From positions 1 through 64,000 of the forward strand of contig NZ_BLYC01000006.1 in assembly GCF_019721995.1 (NCBI RefSeq): DNA of 64,000 nucleotides, written 5' to 3'. A model generated the notes under the pieces. It was not told the origin of the DNA, searched no databases, and was given only the letters and a program-made list of their open reading frames with translations. The DNA comes from Bathymodiolus japonicus methanotrophic gill symbiont (GTDB taxonomy: Bacteria; Pseudomonadota; Gammaproteobacteria; Methylococcales; Methylomonadaceae). Positions 8,500 through 18,104 of this stretch are shown one piece after another (the stretch's first letter is position 1; each line of letters begins with the position of its first letter). Both the position numbers and the translations under genes were made by a program.

Positions 8500-9792
8500 A
8501 CAGCCAGAATTGATTCATCCATCGGATAAAAAATATAGCGAGGCTCTGGAGATAAGGCAGCAACAGGCTCAAAAACGAGATCGTTTTGTGAATCCATTAT
8601 TTTTCCAGGCAAGAATGTCTCGTATCACTCGATGTTCAAGTTTTTCCATCCCATTGCCATCAAACTCTTACCTTCACCCAGCAGAACAATACTTTAATGA
8701 TGCTGTTGGCCCTAAGCGCCCTAAATCTCTGCCAATCATATGTTTTCCTGATGACATCAGTTGAAACACATCCTTTATTAATTCACCTAACTCTTTCAGC
8801 TTATCACCAGGATCTGGAAACTCTAGCAATGACGTGATGAACTCAAGCAGTACATCCATTTGAGACTTGCGCTGTAAGCTTCCTACGGTATACGCAGGTA
8901 GTTTGCTTTCAATGCGGGCTATTTGCCCTGGGTGAAGGAGAAGGCAATGGTCAAACAAAAGACTCAGAATCAGGCCACGGCTTGATCCCTCTTCATCTAA
9001 TTGTTTGGCCTCACGCCCCCATCCTTCATAAAGCTTCCAGTCCTCAAAGAAAACATCAATCAGCCATCTCAACGTATAGGCTTGAATAATATCTTGTGTG
9101 CGCCAAGTCAGGTCTGTCGCCACTAAATAGCGATAGTCGTTTTCACCGTCATATTTTAAGGCAATGACAAAGCGTTTTTTACTGTGAGAACTCACCTTTA
9201 ATCGTGCACTGCTGACAGTCACTTTAATCTCTTTGCCGCCACGTACGCGTATTATCTGATCAATGCCTTTGTTAATCGAATTAAAGTAGCTCTCGACTGA
9301 CCTTATTCTACCTCTATATTCAATATTTTGGTTTTTACGTAATTGGCTAATCACCTGCGAGCCTCCAGATTCTTTAGCGGCTTCGTCCATAAAGGCTTTT
9401 TCACCATACAGCGCATCAAGCCAGTACGCCTTTAATTTTAATCAGGCTATGCGCAACTTTAAACTCTTTTAATAAGCCTAATGCAATCTCTGTTTTGGTC
9501 GGGTAGGCACTGTCACGTTCAGGCTCAATAGGCCGATCTTTTTTTGCTATACCGCTCTTTTTCAACCGTTTATCTTCTTTATCCCACTGCTTTAAGGCTG
9601 GATCCGGCATATAAAAGAAAAAACCGACAGGCACTGTAATGGATGAGGTAACTAGCAGCAATAATACTATCGTTTGTCCATTAACATACCCGCCGGAGCC
9701 TTTGTGTTTCTGCTTGTAAACCTTATAAATACGTTTTGTAGACTTAGATCGTGCTCGGTCTGATTCATCAAAGGCCAACACACCTTCAGTAA

Positions 9793-10291
9793 CTGAAGTT
9801 TCCCAATTATTGAGTGGCTGAAATACACAATGCTGGTGTATCGAGGTTTATTTTAGGTGGTTTTGCCATGTTTATAGCAAACCCCTACTTAATTCCCCTT
9901 AGGCAATAGCATTTGAAACGAATGAAAAGACTATTTTTTTCATATAGTTTCGGGGAGTCGCTATTTTTGCGAAAGCCTGTTTTGGGCATCCCAGCCCAAG
10001 CAAGCAGCAAAAACTTAACGCGACCACTTATGCCTCCGGCGGCCCCGATTCGTCCTCGTCACCTCGTCCCGACCCAACAAGGGGTCGGAACATAGGCTCC
10101 AAATGACTTGACGCCGTGTCGGATGGCCTTTTATTTTGTCTCCACCTTCGCTAACGCTCAGACTCCGACAAAATAACGGCCCTACGGCTATCGCGGACTA
10201 AAAATCATCACTTCGCTTAGGCTCCGTTTCCCTGATTTTCAGCGGTAGCATAGTTTCAATTTTACCATAAATAATTATTGGGAAACTTCAG
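9793..10291 (+). repeat. MITE-D inside IS-F, itself holding PIE-3
   Basis: The terminal repeats are CTGAAGTTTCCCAATTATT and the matching GGGAAACTTCAG. The 9-bp duplication CTTCAGTAA lies at 9784-9792 and 10292-10300. Removing it rejoins the IS-F transposase as ...RYGITEGVLAFDESD, matching IS-F copy 2. The 204-bp MITE is enlarged by the 295-bp PIE-3. Confidence 0.95.
9950..10244 (+). repeat. PIE-3 element (295 bp) inside MITE-D; proven empty site
   Basis: Intact MITE-D (37430-37445) reads CATATAGTTGTAGCATAG. Here it is split exactly as CATATAGTT / GTAGCATAG around TCGGGGAGTCGC...TTTTCAGCG. No duplication, no deletion. This is the innermost layer of a five-deep nest (IS66, IS-E, IS-F, MITE-D, PIE-3). 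Confidence 0.97.
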
Positions 10292-10849
10292 CTTCAGTAA
10301 TGCCATAACGTTTTGAAATTAAGACCACACTCACCCGCAGCAACCAGTCACAGGGTATACTTGCTTTACGAAACACCCAGGATAATGCGGCTACTTTGCA
10401 ATCTCCAAGGCTTGCTCGCTCAAACTTAGCCCAGCAAACAGAGTTCATTAGCAGTATGCACGTTAAACAAGTGCCCAACCAAGCGGCTTGAATCCGTGTC
10501 AAAGCGGCTCCGGGTTTTAGCTGATTGAGCGCATCATTTAAATCGTCAATATAGCTTTGGATAAAGGTGGCTGGGGCATTCATTAACATGGGCTTACACC
10601 GATAAAATTACAACAACCTCAGAATACCTGATTTTACCTTCTCAATATCAAAAACTTGAACATCGAGTATCAGCTCGTATACCATTCGGGCAGTTCAAAA
10701 CGCAATAATAACAGGAATGTCTTTACAGTGCTTTATGAGCTCTCTTGTGGCGAGGTTAGTTTCACGGCCTCAATTGATAGGGGAACACTGATGGCCTGTA
10801 CAGAACTTGCATCATTAAAGCCGCTTCTGAAACTGGTTAGGTCTATCTC

Positions 10850-11454
10850 ATGATAAACGGGCTTGTTGTTAATCAAGTGTTTTTGGCGACCGGCGTTACT
10901 GATATGCGTAAATCTATCAATGGTCTGTCACTGATTGTTTCGGAACAGTTTGGCCATGATCCCTTTGCCGGAAGTATTTTTGTCTTTTGTAACCGCTCTC
11001 GCGATAAACTGAAAATACTCTATTGGGAGTGTAATGGGTTCTGGCTTTATTATCGGCGCCTGGATAACAGGCGCGCCATGCTACCTCACGAAATTCCGGG
11101 ACTCCTGTCGCCGTAATTCGTTCACCTACGCAGCGAATAGGAGATGCTCCAGCCGCCCTGCGTCCGCCACAGACTGAGCACAAAGCAGCTCAGTCATGGC
11201 TACCACAAATGGCTCTACGGCTATTCGGGATAAAATTTTAGCCTCCCTCGCGCGCTATCGCGCACTTCGGATTGGCAAATTTCCCTGCGCCTTCTGGAGA
11301 CTATCAGCCCGTCCGGGGCTGACAGCGGGGGAAGTTTCAGTGGCCAACCGAGTTAAACGAACATCCGTTATCATTAACCTTACGTGAATTACACTGGTTA
11401 TCCTATCGGCAAGCGCAAGCTCATACCGCTATTTCTGGCTTAATAAATAATTGA
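10850..11454 (+). pseudogene. tnpB: IS66 TnpB (OrfB), interrupted by PIE-1
   Basis: The N-terminal part reads INGLVVNQVFLATGVTDMRK, then KLKILYWECNGFWLYYRRLD. The C-terminal part after the insert reads KGKFQWPTELNEHPLSLTLR and ends ...SGLINN. Excising 11068-11327 gives RRLDKGKFQWP, the conserved IS66 TnpB block, with no base missing. The start overlaps the tnpA stop (ATGA). Confidence 0.92.
11068..11327 (+). repeat. PIE-1 element (260 bp) inside IS66 tnpB
   Basis: The boundaries CTGGATAA / GGGGAAGTTTC rejoin in frame. The sequence is nearly identical to the other PIE-1 copies, which suggests recent spread. Confidence 0.95.
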
Positions 11455-11542
11455 TTTGTTGCCGTTATTTTACGTGGAAAATATCTAATAAAACAGCTAG
11501 TTAAATGATTATTTAACCCTGTTTTGCGGTATAATAAACACC

Positions 11543-13096
11543 ATGAAATCACTTCCTGAAATACTGCCAGACGAGACGAATGTACTGCACAAAATGGTGC
11601 TGGACTATCAGCCGACAGTGGATTAATTACAGGAAAAACTGACATGGTATGAGGAGCAGTTTCGTCTGTTGCAACATAAGCGTTTTGGCACCTCCAGTGA
11701 GAAATGTCCGGGTCAAATGGAGTTGTTTAATGAAGCGGAGTCCATTCTTGATAGCTTAAAGCAGGATGATTCCGACCCTGAAGAAACCCTAAGCTATCAG
11801 CGTAAAAAGCCAGGCCGCAAGCCATTATCCAGAGATATCCCGCGCGAAGTTATCCGTTATGAATTACCTGAAGCAGAGCGTGTTTGTGCCTGCGGTCATG
11901 CATTGCATGAGGCTGGCGAAGACAAGTCAGAGCAGTTAGAAATCATTCCTGCCCAGATCAAAGTCATTGAACATATACAGATCAAGTATGGCTCCCGCGC
12001 CTGTGAAAATGGCATTATCAGTGCACCAAAACCCGCACAGCCCATTCCTCGTAGTTTTGCCTCGGCAAGTTTATTAGCTTACATTATTGTCGCCAAGTTC
12101 ATGGATAGCCTGCCACTTTACCGGCAGGAAACCATTTTCAAGCGCTTAAGTGTTGACCTTTCTCGTGCCACGCTATCTAACTGGGTATTAAAGTCCGCTG
12201 AATTGCTCCAGCCCTTTTATGATCGACTGCATGCTCTGCTGATTCTACAGAAGATCCTCCAGGCCGATGAAACAACCTTAAATGTGATTCAGGATGGTCG
12301 AGAGACGAAATCGAAATCCTATATGTGGCTCTATCAGAGTGGTGGGCATGAATCCGAGCACCCGATCGTTTTGTATGATTATCAGTCAACGCGGGCAGGA
12401 GCGCATGCTGAAAGCTTCTTGCGGGCCTTTTCAGGTCACTTGCAAGTAGATGGCTATGCAGGCTATCATGCACTGGCATCAGATGATTGTATCCTCGTGG
12501 GGTGTATGGCACATGCGCGGCGTAAATTCGATGAAGCGCTAAAAGCCCTCCCTAAAGAGAGTCGCAAGAATAAAATGGGGCTGGCTCAAACCGCATTACG
12601 TAAGTTTGCCCGACTGTATGCACTTGAAAAACAGATCAAAGACCTGACGATAGAGCAACGTTATTTACAGCGTCAGGAAAAAAGCAAACCTTTACTGGAA
12701 GAGTTAAAGCAGTGGTGCGATAACAACCTTACCAAGACAGCAAAGGACAGCGCAATAGGTAAAGCCATTCGTTACACTATTAACCAGTGGGGTAGCTTGA
12801 TCCGCTATATTGATGACGGTAATATACAAATTGATAATAATGCAGCTGAACGGCATATCAAACCGTTTGTGATTGGACGTAAAAACTGGCTGTTTAACCA
12901 GACACCACGCGGTGCAAATGCCAGCGCACTACTTTACAGTCTTGTGCAAACAGCCATTGCTAATAACCTGCAACCTTTTGATTACCTGAAATACCTATTA
13001 ACTGAACTACCCAAGCTGGGTAGGCATTATGAACCAGAAGCACTGGATCAGTTTTTGCCCTGGAACTTGATTGAAAAAATTAAGCCTCTAAAGTAA
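11543..13096 (+). pseudogene. tnpC: IS66 TnpC transposase with premature stop
   Basis: The frame starts MKSLPEILPDETNVLHKMVL and meets TAA at codon 28 (GTG GAT TAA TTA CAG). It then continues without interruption for 489 codons as LQEKLTWYEEQFRLL. Conserved parts include the zinc-binding-like CACGHALH, LQADETTLNV (catalytic Asp region), VDGYAGYHAL, and DNNAAERHIKPFVIGRKNW near the C-terminus (catalytic Glu). A downstream ATG at 11669 would give 475 residues lacking the N-terminal region. One C-to-T or similar change probably created the stop. Confidence 0.9.
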
Positions 13097-13135
13097 TTGG
13101 GGTAGCTTGTCTAGGTGGAGAGAATTGACGCTTAC

Positions 13136-13313
13136 ATCAGGAACATCCTTAGTGACTACACTATTCGCACCAACTACAACATTTGAGCCTATAGTCACCT
13201 CACCAATTACTTTACAACCTGTTGCTAAGTATACATTATCACCGATTACTGGAGCTCCTTGGATCCCTTTCCCTTTCCCTTTTCCTCCTATAGTTACGCA
13301 GGTTCCTATTATA
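13136..13313 (-). pseudogene. Hexapeptide-repeat acyltransferase (CysE-like) fragment
   Basis: Minus strand: IIGTCVTIGGKGKGKGIQGA, then PVIGDNVYLATGCKVIG, then VTIGSNVVVGANSVVTKDVP. The repeating I-G/V-G hexapeptides and VVGANSVVTKDVP are characteristic of the left-handed beta-helix C-terminus of serine O-acetyltransferase-like enzymes. It is cut by IS66 on one side and MITE-D on the other, so both the N-terminal part and the extreme C-terminus are missing. The substrate cannot be told. Confidence 0.8.
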
Positions 13314-13516
13314 CTGAAGTTTCCCAATAATTATTTATGGTAAAATTGAAACTATGCTACAACTATATGAAAAAATAGTCTTTTCATTCGTTTCAAATGC
13401 TATTGCCTAAGGGGAATTAAGTAGGGGTTTGCTATAAACATGGCAAAACCACCTAAAATAAACCTCGATACACCAGCATGGTGTATTTCAGCTACTCAAT
13501 AATTGGGAAACTTCAG
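13314..13516 (+). repeat. MITE-D copy
   Basis: About 203 bp bounded by CTGAAGTTTCCCAATAATT and AATTGGGAAACTTCAG. It interrupts the acyltransferase remnant. The flanks (CCTATTATA and CTTATACAA) are only partly alike, so no clean duplication is claimed. Confidence 0.9.
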
Positions 13517-13609
13517 CTTATACAATACTCATCATACTTTATGTCTCTTTAACGCTTACTGAAGCAAGCCTGTTAAAGCTTAATATGATACCAATGCATA
13601 CTCTCTGTA

Positions 13610-14170
13610 TTAGCTTTGTAAGTTGCGGCTAGCGCGGCGTGTGCTCCCCCAGAAACCGAGTACGCCTAGACTCAACAATATCAGAGTGGATGACTCAGGA
13701 ACTGTGTGTACCGGCTGGTAAGATACTAAGCCTGAAAGGGCAGCCTGTTTATTGATCACAAGCCTTGCAAATGGACCGCTGAATGATTCAAATATCTCTA
13801 GGTTACAGGATATATTCATGTCACAGCCCACTACATTATTATTCACATTTGAGGCCGTTAGCCTAAATGAAGTCATCTGCCAGTTATCATCAATTTCCCA
13901 GAATGCAGAATCAACATTTGATTGGTCAAACGTTACTCCGGATAACTGCACATAAAATGAGAATAGAAATCCGCTACACTCCCCGCCATCGTCACAATCA
14001 GAAACAGAACCGCTTTCGGTAGGTAATGTCACAGTCCCTAGGTACTGATTGTCCAAGTCTAGCGTAATATCTTGAATTAGAGATGCCGAAACAGTATTAC
14101 TAAAGACACATAACAGCGCCAACAGGGTACTTCTTATTAACAGGGAAAAGCTTTTATTTAAGGGGAACAT
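13610..14170 (-). CDS. PEP-CTERM sorted exported protein
   Basis: About 186 residues from ATG 14170, chosen because GAGG lies about 10 nt upstream; a TTG at 14185 is an alternative. A hydrophobic signal peptide (LIRSTLLALLCVFSNTVSAS) is followed by a secreted domain with a cysteine pair (SDCDDGGECSG). The C-terminus reads VPESSTLILLSLGVLGFWG then STRRASR: a PEP-type motif, a transmembrane helix and a basic tail. This is the exosortase sorting signal. The passenger domain's function is unknown. No exosortase is in this window. Confidence 0.85.
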   Translation of the reverse strand: MFPLNKSFSLLIRSTLLALLCVFSNTVSASLIQDITLDLDNQYLGTVTLPTESGSVSDCDDGGECSGFLFSFYVQLSGVTFDQSNVDSAFWEIDDNWQMTSFRLTASNVNNNVVGCDMNISCNLEIFESFSGPFARLVINKQAALSGLVSYQPVHTVPESSTLILLSLGVLGFWGSTRRASRNLQS

Positions 14171-14274
14171 AATATCAATCCTCAACTAGTCATTATAAAA
14201 ATCTGCACCTATGCAGAGCTAATAACTATTAAGCAACTTACATGCCACCCATGATATTGATACGCTTACCGTGT

Positions 14275-14916
14275 CTAAATGATCGCCCCTGTGCTGCTAG
14301 AAAACTCAGCCCTCTCTAAAGTATTGATAATAGATTTCACCACGGGTATCGCCAGCTCATTGGTCTTGATATTTACCCCTAAATCGGCTAGTTGCGTGAC
14401 TTGCAAACCTTGATATCCACAGGGATTGATATAACTAAAAGGCGTTAAGTCCATATTGTTATTTAAACTCAGACCATGATAACTACAGCCTTTTTTTATG
14501 CGCAAACCGACTGAGCCTATTTTCTTATCCTGTATGTAAACTCCAGGCGCTTCGGCTCTTGCGGCTGCCTGCAAGCCATATTGAGCAAGGGCTACTATCA
14601 TTGCCTGCTCGATAACAGTCACCAACTGACGCACACCTAGTCCTCTGCGCTTTATATCAATTAAAGTATAAACAACCAACTGGCCCGGCGCATGATAGGT
14701 AATTTGTCCACCCCTATCAGCATTCACTACAGGAATATCCGATACTTGTAATAAATGCTCAGGCTTACCATTTAGCCCCTGGGTAAAGACGGGAGGGTGT
14801 TCGACTATCCAGATTTCATCAGTACTGTTTTCATCTCTGGCTAAAGTATAATCCTGCATCTTTTTCCAGCAGCTTAGATAGTCTTGCTGCCCTAGATGGC
14901 GAACCTTAATGTTCAT
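14275..14916 (-). CDS. lipB: Octanoyl-[ACP]:protein N-octanoyltransferase LipB
   Basis: A 213-residue protein of normal length for LipB, which transfers octanoate from acyl carrier protein to lipoyl domains, the first step of protein lipoylation. Seen: [17 protein letters not shown] (conserved RGGxxTYHGPGQ block), KIGSVGLRI with the catalytic Lys, and INPCGYQG with the acyl-accepting Cys. Its start overlaps the end of the DUF523 gene, indicating co-transcription. In many gammaproteobacteria dacA, ybeD and lipB lie together, as here. Its targets would include the two lipoyl domains of AceF encoded at 22295-23884. Confidence 0.95.
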   Translation of the reverse strand: MNIKVRHLGQQDYLSCWKKMQDYTLARDENSTDEIWIVEHPPVFTQGLNGKPEHLLQVSDIPVVNADRGGQITYHAPGQLVVYTLIDIKRRGLGVRQLVTVIEQAMIVALAQYGLQAAARAEAPGVYIQDKKIGSVGLRIKKGCSYHGLSLNNNMDLTPFSYINPCGYQGLQVTQLADLGVNIKTNELAIPVVKSIINTLERAEFSSSTGAII

Positions 14917-15409
14917 AGTCAGCTACTTTCTGCAGAAAACTATCCAGATCACCCGCCTGGGTAACTAAATTACCTTGCAACATTGGTAAGTCAGGTTTTA
15001 GTTTTATAATGTTTGCGGCAAAAATTCCGGTACCATTGCGCTGCATTTCTCCTGTATCGGTCCATTGCTTACAGTTAGCAACGCCACAGCTCGGGGATTT
15101 ATCTTTTAAGATCATTCCGGAAATTTTATGATTTTGCAGGAAAGCTTGCGCATACGTAATCATTTGCCCGGTTAGATCGACAACTGGCTGTTTACAAGTT
15201 AATAAATGGATTTTTGCGCCTCGTTGATGTAATTCGATTTTCTCTCGTGGCACACCGAGACCTATTTCTACTTCGGGGCAAACGGGGATGATATTAAAAT
15301 TAGCTTCTAATCGCTGCAGGATAATTTTATTTTCCTGATGATTCCCATCGTAACGGACTTTATGGCCTAGCAGACAGGCGCTGATTGCTATAGCTTTTTT
15401 TTGTGGCAT
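14906..15409 (-). CDS. DUF523 family protein
   Basis: About 167 residues from ATG 15409 (a GTG 12 nt upstream is possible). Family features seen: [16 protein letters not shown] at the start, [18 protein letters not shown], and [12 protein letters not shown] with conserved cysteines. The molecular role of DUF523 is unclear; the cysteine and Asp/Glu pattern suggests metal binding. It overlaps lipB by about 11 bp. A PIE-1 lies about 50 bp upstream and may separate it from the ybeD transcript. Confidence 0.9.
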   Translation of the reverse strand: MPQKKAIAISACLLGHKVRYDGNHQENKIILQRLEANFNIIPVCPEVEIGLGVPREKIELHQRGAKIHLLTCKQPVVDLTGQMITYAQAFLQNHKISGMILKDKSPSCGVANCKQWTDTGEMQRNGTGIFAANIIKLKPDLPMLQGNLVTQAGDLDSFLQKVADYEH

Positions 15410-15459
15410 TTCAGAGTGCACTCAGGTACAGCAAAAACCCATAAAACAGGGAAATAAGA

Positions 15460-15719
15460 CAGGCGCGCCATGCTACCTCACGAAATTCCGGGACTCCTGT
15501 CGCCGTAATTCGTTCACCTACGCAGCGAATAGGAGATGCTCCAGCCGCCCTGCGTCCGCCACAGACTGAGCACAAAGCAGCTCAGTCATGGCTACCACAA
15601 ATGGCTCTACGGCTATTCGGGATAAAATTTTAGCCTCCCTCGCGCGCTATCGCGCACTTCGGATTGGCAAATTTCCCTGCGCCTTCTGGAGACTATCAGC
15701 CCGTCCGGGGCTGACAGCG
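15460..15719 (+). repeat. PIE-1 element (260 bp), intergenic
   Basis: A full-length PIE-1 between ybeD and the DUF523 gene. The flanks are AAATAAGA and AAGCCACGCCC, with no duplicated bases. It lies between co-oriented genes (minus strand) while the element is in plus orientation, so its hairpins would be transcribed antisense if the operon reads through. Confidence 0.95.
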
Positions 15720-15730
15720 AAAGCCACGCC

Positions 15731-16003
15731 CTACAAAGTCATTGTTATATGCGGGCATGCATTTAAATCTGTGTAGATGGCATCCAGTTGCGCTTTACTT
15801 TGCGCTTCAATTTCTACAGTAATAGCGATAAACTTACCGCCCTTACTAAGCCGTGTAGTCACTGCACCTTCACTTAAATCATCTACGTGGCAGCGAATAA
15901 GTGCCACGATAATGGCATCCAGGTCAGGGACATTTCTCCCCATCGCTTTAATAGGAAACTGACAGGGAAACTCAAAGAGCGACTCTACTTCTTGCTTAGT
16001 CAT
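15731..16003 (-). CDS. ybeD: DUF493/YbeD family regulator-like protein
   Basis: 90 residues: EVESLFEFPCQFPIKAMGRN, then ILVAL-like ALIRCHVDDL and the beta-strand region FIAITVEIEAQSKAQLDAIY. This matches the small ACT-like YbeD/DUF493 family, commonly encoded between dacA and lipB, with a suspected regulatory role in lipoylation. The ATG overlaps the stop of the aminotransferase gene by four bases (ATGA). Confidence 0.9.
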   Translation of the reverse strand: MTKQEVESLFEFPCQFPIKAMGRNVPDLDAIIVALIRCHVDDLSEGAVTTRLSKGGKFIAITVEIEAQSKAQLDAIYTDLNACPHITMTL

Positions 16004-16839
16004 GAAACTGCCCGCTTGTACTCTTGAAATAAGTTCTGCATGGATTGCCAGATAGGCCCCACCTGCCCATCTCCTACCGGTTTATTGTCCAGAGTGATAA
16101 CCGGCAAAATTTCACGCGTGGAACTGGTCAGCCAGATTTCGCTTGCGCTGCGTAAGTCTGCGTCAGGAATAGACTCTACGCGCAAACTGATGCCATTTTC
16201 CTTGGCTAGGTCAATAATCACATTGCGGGTAATGCCTGGTAATATTTTATTGCTATTGGGCGGGGTAATTAACACATCATCAATCACCGAAAACACGTTA
16301 CTCGCCGCTCCCTCTGTTGCATAGCCGTCTTTTAACAGGATTGCTTCTGCACAGGATTGGTCTACCGCTTGCTGACGTAATAATATATTTGCCAACAAGG
16401 TAGTCGCTTTAATATTGCATAAAGCCCAGCGCATATCGTCTAGTGTAATGGCTTGTACGCCGCTTTCCCGGTTAAATGGCGCTATGGCAGAACACATGGC
16501 AAAAATAGTTGGCTCACACTGCTCTGGAAATGCATGATCCCGGGTATCAGCAACACCGCGTGTTATTTGCAGATAAATATATTGTGCATCACCCTCGACT
16601 AATAGAGGCTGCAATATTTCCAGCCATTGCTGGGTATTTAAGGCAACTGGCAGACGTATTGCATTTAGACTATTATTAAGCCGTTGTAAATGTGCTTCCA
16701 GGCAAAACAATTTACCAAAATAGACGGGGATTACTTCGTAAATACCATCGCCAAATAAAAACCCCCGATCTAATACCGATACCTTTGCCTCGGATAAAGG
16801 TAAATATTCGCCATTCAAATAAACTGTTTTATCTTGCAT
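16000..16839 (-). CDS. dat: D-amino-acid/branched-chain aminotransferase (fold-type IV PLP enzyme)
   Basis: 279 residues. Seen: LNGEYLPLSEAKVSVLDRGFLFGDGIYEV split over the N-terminus, ICNIKATTLLANIL-type segment (NIKATTLLANILLRQQA) holding the PLP-binding Lys, and YATEGAASNVFSV, the class IV signature. Length and context (between dacA and ybeD) favour D-alanine aminotransferase, which supplies D-amino acids for peptidoglycan; a branched-chain aminotransferase role cannot be excluded. The stop overlaps the ybeD start. It follows dacA by 8 bp. Confidence 0.88.
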   Translation of the reverse strand: MQDKTVYLNGEYLPLSEAKVSVLDRGFLFGDGIYEVIPVYFGKLFCLEAHLQRLNNSLNAIRLPVALNTQQWLEILQPLLVEGDAQYIYLQITRGVADTRDHAFPEQCEPTIFAMCSAIAPFNRESGVQAITLDDMRWALCNIKATTLLANILLRQQAVDQSCAEAILLKDGYATEGAASNVFSVIDDVLITPPNSNKILPGITRNVIIDLAKENGISLRVESIPDADLRSASEIWLTSSTREILPVITLDNKPVGDGQVGPIWQSMQNLFQEYKRAVS

Positions 16840-16847
16840 GGATTGAC

Positions 16848-18008
16848 TTACTTAATGAGCATTAATGCGGAATCATAAGTGCGCTGCAAGAAACTGCCTT
16901 TTTCTACAGAATTCAGGGCGACTAATGGCATAGACCTGACTGTTTCATCACGCAAAATCACATTTACCACGCCTAGTTGATCGCCTTGTTTTATCGGAGC
17001 TATGATTTTTACATCGACACTGGTCGCCGCTTTCATTTCCTTATAATGACGTCTGGATATAGTGACATATAAATCTTCAGCAACCCCCAGACTCACGGTA
17101 TCACTGGCACCTTTCCAGACTTTAGCAGTTGTTAGCTCAGTATTTGCATCATAGAGTTTATGTGTATCATAAAAGCGGAACCCATAATTCAGCAAAGTCT
17201 GGCTTTCATTAGCGCGGGCACTTTTACTTTTAGTGCCTAAAACAACCGAGATTAAGCGCATTTGTTCCCGTTTCGCAGAAGCAATTAGACAATAGCCTGC
17301 CTCTTCAGTATGCCCTGTCTTGACACCATCAACGGATTCATCACGCCATAATAAAATATTGCGATTTTTCTGAGTAATATTGCTATAGGTAAATTCTTTG
17401 ACCGAATCCCAGCGATAATATTCTGGAAATTCTCTAATAACGGCACGCGTTAGTGTGGCTAAATCTCGTGCAGTGGTGTAATGCTTCTCAGGAACAGGCA
17501 GTCCTGTGGCATTCATAAAATGCGTACTGTACATCCCCAGACGTTGCGCTTGCTGGTTCATCATTTCAGCAAACGTTGCCTCATCACCGGCAATATGTTC
17601 CGCGATGGCAACACTGGCATCATTACCGGATTGAATAATAATTCCTTTTAATAAATCTTCTACGCTGACCTGTTTATTGACTTCAATAAACATTTTAGAG
17701 CCTGGTGTGCGCCAAGCCTTTTCGCTGATAGTGACCATTTCATCAAGGCTTAGACGATTGTTGCTTAACTCGCGAAACGCGATATAAACCGTCATGATTT
17801 TAGTCAGGCTAGCAGGTGGCAACACTTCGTCTGCATTTCTCTCTGCCAGGATGCGGCCACTGTCAAAATCCTGTAAAAAATAACTGCTTGCAGCCAGACG
17901 TGGTGGCTCTGGAATTTTGATTTCACTTTCTGCGTAACTTTGCGCCAAGGGCAGTAACAAGAAAATAAAAACAACACTGTGTAAATTTTTCTGGAATTTT
18001 AGGAACAT
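16848..18008 (-). CDS. dacA: D-alanyl-D-alanine carboxypeptidase (PBP5/6 type)
   Basis: About 386 residues. A signal peptide (FIFLLLPLAQSYAES) is followed by the class A penicillin-binding motifs in order: SLTK (PPASLTKIMT, nucleophile Ser), SGN (IQSGNDASV) and KTG (VDGVKTGHTEEAG). A C-terminal beta domain (KAATSVDVKIIAPIKQGDQL) and a final amphipathic stretch (GSFLQRTYDSALMLIK) probably anchor it to the membrane. The enzyme trims the terminal D-Ala of pentapeptides in the periplasm. First gene of the dacA-dat-ybeD set. ATG 18008 preferred over TTG 18014. Confidence 0.95.
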   Translation of the reverse strand: MFLKFQKNLHSVVFIFLLLPLAQSYAESEIKIPEPPRLAASSYFLQDFDSGRILAERNADEVLPPASLTKIMTVYIAFRELSNNRLSLDEMVTISEKAWRTPGSKMFIEVNKQVSVEDLLKGIIIQSGNDASVAIAEHIAGDEATFAEMMNQQAQRLGMYSTHFMNATGLPVPEKHYTTARDLATLTRAVIREFPEYYRWDSVKEFTYSNITQKNRNILLWRDESVDGVKTGHTEEAGYCLIASAKREQMRLISVVLGTKSKSARANESQTLLNYGFRFYDTHKLYDANTELTTAKVWKGASDTVSLGVAEDLYVTISRRHYKEMKAATSVDVKIIAPIKQGDQLGVVNVILRDETVRSMPLVALNSVEKGSFLQRTYDSALMLIK

Positions 18009-18104
18009 AAACAAAGAATCTGAGTGTAAGTTGAAAAAATTATAACATGTGCATCTAACGGTAACTTTTTACATTTAATGCATTGATTTTATTACCATGA
18101 AGAG

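Larger units (their letters stand above)
8638..10667 (-). mobile_element. IS-F (DDE insertion sequence), copy 1, interrupted
   Basis: The ends are CTCGATGTTCAAG and its complement, with a 5-bp duplication TATCA (8633-8637 and 10668-10672). The empty site CTCGTATCAGCTCG is present in IS-E copies 4 and 5. The transposase (minus strand, 10589 down to about 8674) begins MLMNAPATFIQSYIDDLND and includes AFDESDRARSK and DALYGEKAF. It is split by MITE-D at 9793 and also has one extra T near 9413 compared with copy 2. Both copies are broken. Family assignment beyond DDE/IS4-like is uncertain. Confidence 0.85.
6955..10793 (+). mobile_element. IS-E (IS4-like) element, copy 3, with nested insertions
   Basis: The ends are CATCAGTGTTCCC and GGGAACACTGATG, flanked by GCCAGTAC and GCCTGTAC (8-bp duplication with one mismatch). 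The transposase begins at 7188 and shows EAADGHFID and VYDKAVTDF Asp residues and YFKRWTIEKTFNNTK (the YREK signature of IS4-type transposases). It has in-frame stops at about 7947 and at 8144 (TGA where copies 4 and 5 have TGG, Trp). It carries a PIE-1 (8240-8499) and IS-F (8638-10667). Inactive. Confidence 0.9.
6665..10853 (+). pseudogene. tnpA: IS66 TnpA (OrfA), split by IS-E
   Basis: The N-terminal part (MSPSQNKAAMQNHIPQWQ to SLEICAS, 6665-6954) and the C-terminal part (TELASLKPLLKLVRSIS, 10798-10853) are separated by IS-E. Joining them after removing one 8-bp duplication restores a continuous frame with the typical IS66 OrfA ending. It has a strong AGGAGG-like ribosome site (CTCAGGAGGAATTT) before 6665. 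The stop overlaps the tnpB start. Confidence 0.9.
6584..13135 (+). mobile_element. IS66-family element carrying nested insertions
   Basis: The ends GTAAGCGTCAATT (6584) and AATTGACGCTTAC (13123-13135) are perfect inverted repeats of IS66 type. Inside are tnpA, tnpB and tnpC in the usual order, with tnpA and tnpB overlapping by ATGA. All three genes are broken: tnpA by IS-E, tnpB by PIE-1, tnpC by a nonsense codon. The left flank is IS3 orfA and the right flank is an acyltransferase gene, so no 8-bp duplication is visible and one flank has been exchanged. Mobile DNA inside accounts for more than 4 kb of its 6.5 kb. Confidence 0.9.

Noticed and set aside
12177-12512. Long antisense frames over tnpC and over the pdh genes (for example in 23544-23909).
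   Set aside because: They overlap well-supported coding sequences on the opposite strand and show no family features.
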